Source of the DNA: Bdellovibrionales bacterium
GTDB lineage: Bacteria; Bdellovibrionota; Bdellovibrionia; Bdellovibrionales; UBA1609
Length of the DNA stretch: 64,000 nucleotides
Direction of reading: 5' to 3'
Assembly (NCBI GenBank): GCA_019637855.1
Contig: JAHBUX010000001.1
Coordinates: 209,337 to 273,336 of the forward strand
Shown here: positions 24,857-32,475 of the stretch, one piece after another
How the letters are laid out: the number at the start of each line of letters is the position of its first letter
How positions within the stretch are numbered: the stretch's first letter is position 1
Notes under the pieces: generated by a model
Databases searched by the model: none
What the model was told of the DNA's origin: nothing
What the model saw: the letters and a program-made list of their open reading frames with translations, nothing else
Position numbers and translations under genes: made by a program

Positions 24857-25057
24857 GTGTCCGATCAGCGTTTAATCGATATTGAATTCAAACTGGCTCA
24901 TCAAGAGGCTTTGATTGATGAGCTCAACGCTGTGGTGACCAAACAGCAAACCACCATCGACACCCTGGAGGCGGCTTTGAAAATCTTGGCCAAGCGCCAG
25001 CGCAATCCAGATGAAAAACCGATTGGCCCAGCCAACCAAAAGCCGCCACACTATTAA
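24857..25057 (+). CDS. slyX: SlyX family protein
   Basis: 66 residues: SDQRLIDIEFKLAHQEALID then ELNAVVTKQQTTIDTLEAAL, the full-length coiled-coil pattern of SlyX, ending in PPHY. Start GTG at 24857 is fixed by AGGAG 6 nt upstream; a TTG at 24851 abuts that site and is unlikely. It ends 2 nt before hflX. Role unknown even in E. coli. Confidence 0.9.
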   Translation: MSDQRLIDIEFKLAHQEALIDELNAVVTKQQTTIDTLEAALKILAKRQRNPDEKPIGPANQKPPHY

Positions 25058-25059
25058 GA

Positions 25060-26514
25060 ATGAGCTCGATTAAAAACACGGCGGCGCCTTTACCTAAAGT
25101 TTTACTCCTTGGGATTCAACTGCCCAAAGTGAGCCCTATTGAGCATCAAGCCTCTCTGGCCGAGCTTGAGCGTTTGGTCAATACCCTTGGTTATGAGGTC
25201 GTGGGCACTATCAGTCAGAAGCGCAGTTCGTCCTCAAGCGCCCTCGTTGTGGGAGAAGGCAAGCTGCGTGAGCTTGCCGAGTGGACAGGCGGGCCAGGCC
25301 ACGTCGTTCCGACTGTGCGGAAGAAGAAGAGTAAAGCAGCGGAGCGCTTTGAGGGTTTTTTGGAAGAAGAGGTCGCAGAAGAAGAAACGAATGATTTCGG
25401 GAATGAGACTGACGATGGGGATCTAGTTGAAGATTTAGATCTTGAGGCTGCAGCTCACCCACCTGAAGGCGTGCGGGCTGGGATGATCGTCTTCGACGGC
25501 GAACTTACTCCTTCACAGCTTCGCAATCTTGAATCTGCTACCGGTGTTGAGGTTCTTGACCGCACGGGTGTTATTATTGAGATCTTTTCGCGCCATGCTC
25601 GCACACGCATGGCGCGCTTGCAGGTCGAAATCGCCCGACTCAAATACTTAGCTCCCCGTCTGCGTGAAACCGGTGGTGGGGGCGACCGTCAAGGCGGAGG
25701 CATCGGCGGTAAAGGCTCTGGCGAAAGCTCGCAAGAACTAGATCGGCGTCATATTCGCGACCGTATCGCCGAACTGCGCGTGGAACTCAGCGCAGTGCAA
25801 GCCGAAGGTTCTGTGCGCCGACAACGGCGCTCCGATGAAAATGCCGTGGCCCTTGTCGGCTATACCAACGCAGGTAAATCGTCTTTGATGCGCGCCATGA
25901 CTGGCAGTCAAATCCTTGTGGCCGACAAACTATTTGCCACACTCGACACCACCGTGCGCCCGCTTGATCCGCCCTCAGTTCCACGCGTGCTGATGTCCGA
26001 CACCGTGGGCTTTATTAAAAAACTTCCGCATGATCTGGTCGCCTCCTTTCACTCGACGCTGGAAGAAGCCTTGAACGCCGATCTTTTACTCTATGTGGTC
26101 GACTCCTCCGATCCGACGTTTCGCCAGCAGCTCGAAGTCACCCGCCAGGTGCTAGGCGAAATTCACGCCGAGGACGTCGACAGCCTACTGATTTTAAACA
26201 AGCGTGATCGCTTAAGCGCCGAAGAAGCCGAGAGCCTGCGCCGCGAATTCCCCGACGCCATTCAACTCTCCACCCGTTCGCCTGACGATCTCAGCGAGCT
26301 GCGGGAAACCCTGCTGCGCTTTTTTGAAAGCGATATGGTTGACGCCGATCTGCTGATCCCCTTCACCGTGCAAGGAGCGATTGGCGAAATTCGCCGACAA
26401 ATGCGCGTGCTTGCCGAGACGTACAGCGAAAAGGGCGTGACTTTAAAAGTGCGGGCCCGCGAAGCCGATCTCAATCGACTGCGTGCCCGTTTCAAACTTC
26501 CGGAGACCCCATGA
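25060..26514 (+). CDS. hflX: Ribosome-associated GTPase HflX
   Basis: 484 residues. HflX splits or rescues stalled 70S ribosomes. The N-terminal domain includes IVFDGELTPSQLRNLESATG; the glycine-rich linker GGGGDRQGGGIGGKGSGES leads into the G domain with G1 GYTNAGKSSL, G3 DTVGFIKKLPHDLVASFHST and G4 LNKRD. An unusual acidic insertion at about 76-137 (RFEGFLEEEVAEEETNDF then DDGDLVEDLDLE) interrupts the N-terminal domain. It overlaps the following SUI1-like gene by ATGA. Confidence 0.96.
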   Translation: MSSIKNTAAPLPKVLLLGIQLPKVSPIEHQASLAELERLVNTLGYEVVGTISQKRSSSSSALVVGEGKLRELAEWTGGPGHVVPTVRKKKSKAAERFEGFLEEEVAEEETNDFGNETDDGDLVEDLDLEAAAHPPEGVRAGMIVFDGELTPSQLRNLESATGVEVLDRTGVIIEIFSRHARTRMARLQVEIARLKYLAPRLRETGGGGDRQGGGIGGKGSGESSQELDRRHIRDRIAELRVELSAVQAEGSVRRQRRSDENAVALVGYTNAGKSSLMRAMTGSQILVADKLFATLDTTVRPLDPPSVPRVLMSDTVGFIKKLPHDLVASFHSTLEEALNADLLLYVVDSSDPTFRQQLEVTRQVLGEIHAEDVDSLLILNKRDRLSAEEAESLRREFPDAIQLSTRSPDDLSELRETLLRFFESDMVDADLLIPFTVQGAIGEIRRQMRVLAETYSEKGVTLKVRAREADLNRLRARFKLPETP

Positions 26515-26873
26515 GTAAATCCGACACCCGCCTAGTTTGGTCCGATGACCCAAAAGACAAAGCCAAAGTGGACGACGGCAAAAAGAAGAAGCCCGAGCAG
26601 GCCTCCAGTGAATACGTCAAGAGCACCAATTGGGTAGCTGTGTTTCGCATCGAGAAGAACGGCCGCGGCGGCAAAACCGTCACCGTCATCGATCAACTGC
26701 CCAAACACGAGATGTTCTTGAGCGAACTATGCAAAGAGCTGAAATCCAAATGCGGTTCCGGTGGAACCTATTCGATGGAAGGCAAAGAAGGCCTGATCGA
26801 AATCCAAGGCGACAAGCGCGCACCGATCAAAGCCATCTTTGATAAAAAAGGTTACAAGTATAAAGGCATGTGA
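26511..26873 (+). CDS. SUI1/eIF1-domain translation factor (YciH-like)
   Basis: 120 residues. A charged N-terminus of about 40 residues, then the SUI1 fold: VFRIEKNGRGGKTVTVIDQL, LSELCKELKSKCGSGGTYSM, and the C-terminal IEIQGDKRAPIKAIFDKKGY. Bacterial YciH-type proteins bind the 30S subunit and affect initiation fidelity. It starts inside the hflX stop (ATGA), so translation is coupled, and both products act on ribosomes. Confidence 0.9.
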   Translation: MSKSDTRLVWSDDPKDKAKVDDGKKKKPEQASSEYVKSTNWVAVFRIEKNGRGGKTVTVIDQLPKHEMFLSELCKELKSKCGSGGTYSMEGKEGLIEIQGDKRAPIKAIFDKKGYKYKGM

Positions 26874-26876
26874 GCC

Positions 26877-27368
26877 CTAGTGCCGGAACAGAGCTTTCTC
26901 TAACGTCAGCAGAAAATCTTTGCTCTTCAAACCGCCGGCATAACCCGTCAGAGTGCCATTGGCGCCGATCACGCGGTGACAAGGAACCAAGATACTAATG
27001 GGATTGCGACCATTGGCCATACCGACAGCTCGCGAAGCGCTGGGGCGGCCGATCTTTTCAGCCAACTCTTTGTACGAGGTCGTTTTGCCATACGGAATGC
27101 TTAAAAGTCCGCGCCACACCTTCTTTTGAAACTCTGTACCTTGCATGTCGATAGGCACATCGAACTGCGTGCGCTTTCCCGCAAAATACTCTTTCAACTC
27201 GTCCATCAATTGCAGCAAAAACGGATTGCTAGGATCTTGGCGAGCGCCTTTGAAACGCAATTGCTCCGGGTTTTTTATATTCCACAACACCCCGGCCACG
27301 CCTTTTTCACTGGCCACTAAGTACATCTCACCTGCCGGCGACGGCATAACCGTGTACGCATAATTCAT
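26877..27368 (-). CDS. ogt: Methylated-DNA--protein-cysteine methyltransferase
   Basis: 163 residues from the ATG at 27368, which has an AAAGGAG site; longer upstream frames are antisense to nothing useful and lack the family N-terminus. Transfers alkyl groups from O6-alkylguanine to Cys130 in the PCHRV motif (ISILVPCHRVIGANGTLTGY). The DNA-binding helix-turn-helix is YGKTTSYKELAEKIGRPSAS. The ATG overlaps the TGA of the Ada/AlkA gene, forming a two-gene alkylation repair operon. Suicide enzyme: one repair per molecule. Confidence 0.96.
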   Translation of the reverse strand: MNYAYTVMPSPAGEMYLVASEKGVAGVLWNIKNPEQLRFKGARQDPSNPFLLQLMDELKEYFAGKRTQFDVPIDMQGTEFQKKVWRGLLSIPYGKTTSYKELAEKIGRPSASRAVGMANGRNPISILVPCHRVIGANGTLTGYAGGLKSKDFLLTLEKALFRH

Positions 27369-28795
27369 TTTGTAACTCCTTTGCTGAGTTGCGCTTGTTC
27401 TTTCCATAAATACAGAGCCGCGTACGCGCGCCACGGCCTTACGGATTCCAAATCGACTCCGCCCCGCGTTTGCAAGGCCCGTTTCAAAACCAAATCCGCC
27501 GCGGGAAACGCATCTGTGTCTCCTAGAGCACGTAGCGCCATATACTCCACCGACCACGGTCCAATGCCTTTGATCGTCAAAAGGCGACGACGAAACTCTT
27601 TTGGGTCCTGATGCACTGAGAGCGAGAAGTCTCCTTGCGCCACGGCCCGGCTGAATTCACGAATGCTCTCTTTGCGGGCCTGAGTGGTTTTCACCTCGTT
27701 TAAATCCGCCAGCGCCAAAACCTCAGGTGCGGGAAACAGCGTGAATTCGCGCTCGCTGCCGGGAAGACGCACCTTCTCACCGTAAGCCTGCACCAGCTGC
27801 GCGACCAAGCGCCCGGCCTGAGCCTGAGACACCAGCTGACCAAGAATGGTCGTAATCACTCCTTCATAGATATCCCAGCTACATGGCAGGCGTAGGCCCG
27901 GATCGCGCGTCCATAACTTGCCAAGCTGCCTATGCCCGGCAAACGCATTGGCTACCAATAGCGGGTCGGAATCCAAATCGAACATCCGGCGCACGCGCTG
28001 AGTGAGGGCGAACAGCACGGAGGCGTCTGCACCGGTCACCTCCACGCACAGCTTCGCCGAGTCGAGTTGCGCAGTGATACGCAAAACGCCCGCCTTACCT
28101 TGAAGGCGAAACACCCTCTGATAAAAATCTTCGCCCACTTCCTCCACACCGACAATACGATGGCGGCGGTAGTAATCTAAAATCGTGGTGAAATCATAAG
28201 GCGGTCTTAAAGATAACGAAAGACGCAAGCCAGGCGCAGCTTCGGCCTTGCGGCGCAAAGCCGAAGGCGCGCGATGAAAGCGCTTTTTAAAAGCATCGTT
28301 AAAGCGGCGAAGAGAGGAGAATCCGGAGGTCATCGCAATCACCGTCAATGGCAACGCTGTTTCCACCACCAGGCCGCGGGCGAAGTTCAAACGATTGCCG
28401 TCCGAGATCTGCTTAGGTGTTCGACCAAGCTCATTTAAAAACAAACGCCGCAAGTGACGTGAAGTCACCCCGAAGCGCGACGCAAACTCCTCACCGTCTG
28501 ACGGGATATGGCCATGTTGCCCAATCTCACGCAAAGCCCGTTGTACGACCGCACTCTTGCCAATCCATGCGGGTGAGGCCGGCGCCGCTTCGGGGCGACA
28601 GCGCAGACAGGGCCGAAAACCCGCACGTTCAGCACTTAAAGCGCTGGGAAAAAACTGCACATTCTCGCGTTTTGGTTTTGCTGGACAGATCGGGCGGCAA
28701 TAGATTCCTGTGGTCTTCACACCAACAAAAAACTTACCGTCAAAGCGGTAATCACGGGCCAACATGGCTTTATAAAAGACGTCCGCAGAGCGCAT
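27365..28795 (-). CDS. alkA: Ada-like regulator fused to AlkA 3-methyladenine DNA glycosylase
   Basis: About 476 residues from the Met at 28795. Domain 1 (1-80) is the Ada zinc/methyl-acceptor module with Cys33, Cys37, Cys63 and Cys66 (TTGIYCRPICPAKPKRENVQ ... FRPCLRCRPEA). Domain 2 (about 95-190) is an AraC-type DNA-binding domain (FASRFGVTSRHLRRLFLNEL). Domain 3 (about 200-476) is AlkA: an N-terminal beta domain, then the HhH-GPD motif LLTIKGIGPWSVEYMALRAL with the Asp of PAADLVLK. It senses phosphotriester methylation and excises alkylated bases in one protein, co-transcribed with the MGMT gene. Confidence 0.95.
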   Translation of the reverse strand: MRSADVFYKAMLARDYRFDGKFFVGVKTTGIYCRPICPAKPKRENVQFFPSALSAERAGFRPCLRCRPEAAPASPAWIGKSAVVQRALREIGQHGHIPSDGEEFASRFGVTSRHLRRLFLNELGRTPKQISDGNRLNFARGLVVETALPLTVIAMTSGFSSLRRFNDAFKKRFHRAPSALRRKAEAAPGLRLSLSLRPPYDFTTILDYYRRHRIVGVEEVGEDFYQRVFRLQGKAGVLRITAQLDSAKLCVEVTGADASVLFALTQRVRRMFDLDSDPLLVANAFAGHRQLGKLWTRDPGLRLPCSWDIYEGVITTILGQLVSQAQAGRLVAQLVQAYGEKVRLPGSEREFTLFPAPEVLALADLNEVKTTQARKESIREFSRAVAQGDFSLSVHQDPKEFRRRLLTIKGIGPWSVEYMALRALGDTDAFPAADLVLKRALQTRGGVDLESVRPWRAYAALYLWKEQAQLSKGVTK

Positions 28796-29068
28796 GAAGG
28801 CACCATACCCTCGCTCCGGAACCTTGGCTCGCCATTTTCGGACATGGTCGTTAGGCATTGCACCGCTTCAGTGATCTCAACCACTTAGGTGCAGGCGAAC
28901 TCTCAACTTCCTTTATATAGTGAATTAACCGGGTAGACTCCGCTGAAATTCCTTCGCCAATCCGGGCGTAATTTTCACTGTCAGCCAAACTTTAACACAA
29001 CGAGTTGATCACTCCCAGAGCCGGTGGTATCGCCCTCCTGTCAGGCATTTAACCAAAGGAGTTTTCAA

Positions 29069-29782
29069 ATGCGTTATGCCGTACTCTCCCTGGCGTTGGT
29101 TTTCGGAACCGCCGCCGTAGCAAGTGAATTGGACAACGAGCGCACGGTTGCCGCAGCACCGGCTGCTCCCTCGGCGGATCAAATCGCCAAAGCCGCTGCA
29201 CTTCCGCAGACCACGATCGTTCGCGTCTCCAAGACCGACCCGAACAAAATGGAAGTGGTTTTCTTGAAAGACAAATTGGCTGCCGGCAAGAAGTTGAAAG
29301 GCGCCAAATTCGAAGAATTGGCTCTGAACAACGAAAAAACTCTGGCTAGCAAAACTGGTATCGCCTATGCATCCGCCGCCGATGAGCTGGATGGCTCTTC
29401 ATCGACGTCGTCCTGGAGCTTCGGCTATGCCCGCGGTCCCTGGGGTGGTTCGGCCGGTTATGTGCGCGGTCCGTGGGGCGGCGCTGGCTTTGTGCGCGGT
29501 CCTAATGGCGGCGTGATTGCCGGTGGCTATCGCAACTATCCGTACTACGGTGGCGGCGGCTATTACGGCGGCAACTATGGTTACGGATATGGCTACGGTG
29601 CCGGTTATGGCGCTGGCTACGGCTACAATAACGGCTGTTACAACAACTATGGCTGCGGTAACGGTTGCTATAACAACTGCTACCAACCGACGTACGTTTA
29701 CTCCGGCTATAACTACAACTGCACTCCCTACTACGGCTATTCCGACAACAACTGGAACTACACGTACTACGGACTGTACTAG
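29069..29782 (+). CDS. Secreted Gly/Tyr/Asn-rich low-complexity protein
   Basis: 237 residues from the ATG at 29069 (AAGGAG site). Signal peptide MRYAVLSLALVFGTAAVAS, a helical segment to about 110, then three near-repeats YARGPWGG, YVRGPWGG and FVRGPNGG, and a tail almost entirely Gly, Tyr and Asn with paired Cys (NNGCYNNYGCGNGCYNNC). The tail resembles surface-layer or adhesive proteins rather than an enzyme. It ends with a strong hairpin. Unknown family. Confidence 0.75.
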   Translation: MRYAVLSLALVFGTAAVASELDNERTVAAAPAAPSADQIAKAAALPQTTIVRVSKTDPNKMEVVFLKDKLAAGKKLKGAKFEELALNNEKTLASKTGIAYASAADELDGSSSTSSWSFGYARGPWGGSAGYVRGPWGGAGFVRGPNGGVIAGGYRNYPYYGGGGYYGGNYGYGYGYGAGYGAGYGYNNGCYNNYGCGNGCYNNCYQPTYVYSGYNYNCTPYYGYSDNNWNYTYYGLY

Positions 29783-29791
29783 ATCTGATCA

Positions 29792-29837
29792 GTCGTGTGA
29801 GAGTTTCAGCGCTCCCACACGACCCTTCCGGTTTTTT
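29792..29837 (+). terminator. Terminator of the Gly/Tyr-rich gene
   Basis: 12-bp stem with one mismatch (GTCGTGTGAGAG / CTCCCACACGAC) and 8-nt loop, starting 10 nt after the stop, then six T at 29832-29837 after a short GC-rich spacer. Confidence 0.65.
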
Positions 29838-29852
29838 CAAAGTTAAGGTAAT

Positions 29853-29889
29853 AATGCGCCGTGATAAAAATACGGCGCATTCTTTTTTT
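29853..29889 (+). terminator. Perfect terminator-like hairpin spanning the protease start codon
   Basis: 10-bp perfect stem AATGCGCCGT / ACGGCGCATT, 9-nt A-rich loop, then C and seven T (29883-29889). The GTG start codon of the subtilase gene (29861-29863) is at the top of the left arm, and the T-run encodes part of its signal peptide. It could be attenuation, translational occlusion, or the second terminator of the upstream gene. Confidence 0.7.
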
Positions 29890-31768
29890 GGGGTTGTTCC
29901 TTCCATTCACCGTCTCGGCCGAGCCGAAACTTCCCGGGCCTTATGAAGCCCCGGCTAAAGAGACTGCGGTAGCTGAAGAGGCTTCAGAAACCAGTAGTAA
30001 CGCTCAAGAGCCCACTAAGGCAGCCGCCGAGGACGCTAAAGTTCCAAAAACTGATGCCGATGGCTGTGTCGAGGCTAAACCCAATGCAGCTGCTCCCGAT
30101 GTGAAGATCCCCGCGATCACCAAAGCTTCACTGGCCCAGATCAGCAAAGCTCTCAAGCTGAGCGAGTTCAAAGGCCGCAAATTCACCCGCAAGATCAAGA
30201 TCGCTATTTTAGACAACGGCTTTAATGGCTGGGAGTCCGAAGTGGGCAAGTCACTTCCCGCCGGCACCAAGTACTGCCCAGGCAAAGCCAGCCGCGCCGA
30301 TGAAATCACTGACCCTTCCCTGCACGGTTTGTTTATGGCCCAGGTCGTAGCGGCCGTGGTCAAGAACAGCGGCGCTGAGGCTGACTACGAAATGCGCCTG
30401 TTCAATGCTTACGGCATCACTAAGTTTGGCGATGCCGTGGATACTCTGGTGCGTGAGAAGTTTGACCTGGTTCTGTACTCACAGGTTTGGGAGTACGGCG
30501 GTAACGGGGATGGCAAAGGATTTATCAACGCCATCGTCGACAAAGCTCTCGCCGCCGGTGTGATCTGGATCAATGCTTCCGGCAACTACGGTCACCTGAC
30601 CAAACTGGCTCCGGTAGACGGTAGACCCGAAGGCTTGAACGAATACATCATGTTCAAAAACAAAGACGGCAAGACCTCCGACTCAGCCATATTCCATTGC
30701 AAACCGGCCCCGGGCAAAAAGAAATGCTCCTTGCGCTTGGTACTGTCATGGAACGACTTCAAAGACGATCCCGAAGCCGGTACCGACAAAGATCTCGATG
30801 TGATCGTACAAGATGACGCCGGTAAAGAGATCGCCGTCGGTGATCGCAATCAGGTGTTGGCCGGTTTAGCCAATGATCCCAAAGCATCCAAAGTACCGCG
30901 AGAGTTGATTGAAACGGATGTCGTGCCCGGTAAGTACAAGGTGCGCATCAAAATCAAGTCCAAGAACTTTTCCGCTTCGCAAGATGTTGCGCGCATCACG
31001 GTCTCTGGACCGGGCATCGAACTAGCGGATGCCTCCGTCGGTGAGACGCTGCTGCCTCCGGGCGACAATCCGGGTGTGCTGACTGTCGGCGCCGCCGATG
31101 ACTTTCAAACCAATGTGTCTGAGAAACTGAAACGTCCTGATATCTATCTGACTTCGGCAATCGCTCTGGACAACGATTCAATTCCGTTTTCGACTTCAAA
31201 CGCTGCCGCATTGACCGCCGGTGTTTCTGTTCTGCAATTGGGTACGGGAGTCGATAAGACTCGCGCCGCTCTGTTGGAGAAACTCAAAGTTCTGACAGTG
31301 AAGCCGATCAAAGAACCGCCGGCCAATGTTCCGCCGCCGCAAGGCCAAAGCCCCAACGTTCGAGTGGCACAACCGCGCGCTCCGCGCGGCTACGATCAAT
31401 TAGATTTCGATGTGTATCGCCGCCGTCCCTATATGGGTGAGCCGATGCCAGATCAGAGAATGGTCCCGCGCCAAGGTCAACCGCGACCGCCGCAAAACTG
31501 CGTACGCCGCGTGCGCATGCGCTACCTCTATCCGGTTTTACAAGGTCTGTTGGAGCAAGGCGGAGCAGAGGCGATTATGATGCGTGGTCGCGTGGCCATT
31601 CTGGTGAACTACAACTACGCCTGCTATCAGAATCTTTGCCCGCAACCGGGACAACGTCTGGTGATCACACCGCAAGGTCTGACGCTGATGTGGGAACAAC
31701 AGATGGCTTATGGTTTGCCGCAAGACACGTATGAAGTCATCACGCGCGCGATTCCGGTTTGCCGCTAG
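29861..31768 (+). CDS. Secreted subtilase-like (S8) serine protease
   Basis: 635 residues from GTG; signal peptide IKIRRILFLGLFLPFTVSA, then an Ala/Glu/Pro-rich stretch. The S8 core shows Asp118 (KIAILDNGFNGWE), His155 (SLHGLFMAQVV), the oxyanion Asn region (NASGNYG) and Ser446 in FSTSNAAALTAGV. The usual GTSMA box is degenerate (TSNAA), so activity is likely but not certain. Between Asn and Ser lies a beta-sandwich-like insert (TDKDLDVIVQDDAGKEIAVG) of the PPC type. The C-terminal ~130 residues are Pro/Arg-rich and then Cys-containing. Its TAG overlaps the stop of the convergent gene. Confidence 0.82.
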   Translation: MIKIRRILFLGLFLPFTVSAEPKLPGPYEAPAKETAVAEEASETSSNAQEPTKAAAEDAKVPKTDADGCVEAKPNAAAPDVKIPAITKASLAQISKALKLSEFKGRKFTRKIKIAILDNGFNGWESEVGKSLPAGTKYCPGKASRADEITDPSLHGLFMAQVVAAVVKNSGAEADYEMRLFNAYGITKFGDAVDTLVREKFDLVLYSQVWEYGGNGDGKGFINAIVDKALAAGVIWINASGNYGHLTKLAPVDGRPEGLNEYIMFKNKDGKTSDSAIFHCKPAPGKKKCSLRLVLSWNDFKDDPEAGTDKDLDVIVQDDAGKEIAVGDRNQVLAGLANDPKASKVPRELIETDVVPGKYKVRIKIKSKNFSASQDVARITVSGPGIELADASVGETLLPPGDNPGVLTVGAADDFQTNVSEKLKRPDIYLTSAIALDNDSIPFSTSNAAALTAGVSVLQLGTGVDKTRAALLEKLKVLTVKPIKEPPANVPPPQGQSPNVRVAQPRAPRGYDQLDFDVYRRRPYMGEPMPDQRMVPRQGQPRPPQNCVRRVRMRYLYPVLQGLLEQGGAEAIMMRGRVAILVNYNYACYQNLCPQPGQRLVITPQGLTLMWEQQMAYGLPQDTYEVITRAIPVCR

Positions 31769-32475
31769 AGTTTTCCGAAAATCTCTTCGACTCCGGCCTG
31801 CAGCTGAAGCTTGCCGCCGGAGTCTAAAATCGCTCCATGATTTACAATCACACGGTCAAAATCCGCTGCCAGTAAGCGACGATAGGATTCGCGCAATTCG
31901 CGTTTGCTGCTGGTGAACAACCAGCGGGTGAGGCGGCTGGGACCGAAACGCACACCCACTTTGTTCCAATCCATAATAAACTTCTCGATGCCGAGGAAGC
32001 TGTCACTCTCCATATTGAAGGCCAGGTCGCACAGAATCAGCGTGCGCGAAGGCTTGTGTACAAAGGCAGCTTCATGCATGCGGGTACCGTGCATAGGAAC
32101 ACACTCGAGTTCCGAAGCGAGCTCTAGAGGAAATTCGCGGTTCACATCGAGAATGTTATAACCCTGCTCTTGGAGCGAGGTCAGCTTCGCTAACGGCGCA
32201 TAAAGCTGTGCCTCGGGATAGTGGCGGGCCATCCACAACAGATCAGAACAATGAAAAATGTTGGGCGCGACGATGTGGCGCACTTGCCCCAGTCCCGAGA
32301 GCCATTCCAGTTCGTCTTCATGCAGACGGATCGGATTGTGAACCACGACGCCGCCATCACGCAGAACCACAACGGTCATACGGCGGCCCAGTTTGTTTTT
32401 CCAGGCGCCTCGCACTTCCCACAACCCCACCGCGAGCATACGCGGAGGTTCATAGCCGAACTGAATATCGCTCAT
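31765..32475 (-). CDS. DUF4336 protein (metallo-beta-lactamase-like fold)
   Basis: 236 residues from the ATG at 32475, which overlaps the TGA of the upstream gene as ATGA. MTVVVLRDGGVVVHNPIRLH, then VRHIVAPNIFHCSDLLWMAR and VPMHGTRMHEAAFVHKPSRT are typical of DUF4336, a family with a metallo-hydrolase fold of undefined activity. Translational coupling to the outer-membrane barrel gene suggests a shared role. Confidence 0.8.
   Translation of the reverse strand: MSDIQFGYEPPRMLAVGLWEVRGAWKNKLGRRMTVVVLRDGGVVVHNPIRLHEDELEWLSGLGQVRHIVAPNIFHCSDLLWMARHYPEAQLYAPLAKLTSLQEQGYNILDVNREFPLELASELECVPMHGTRMHEAAFVHKPSRTLILCDLAFNMESDSFLGIEKFIMDWNKVGVRFGPSRLTRWLFTSSKRELRESYRRLLAADFDRVIVNHGAILDSGGKLQLQAGVEEIFGKL

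Noticed and set aside
26877-27557. Longer MGMT protein starting at 27557
   Set aside because: The first 63 residues lie within the Ada/AlkA coding region in another frame and do not match the family; the ATG at 27368 has the ribosome site.
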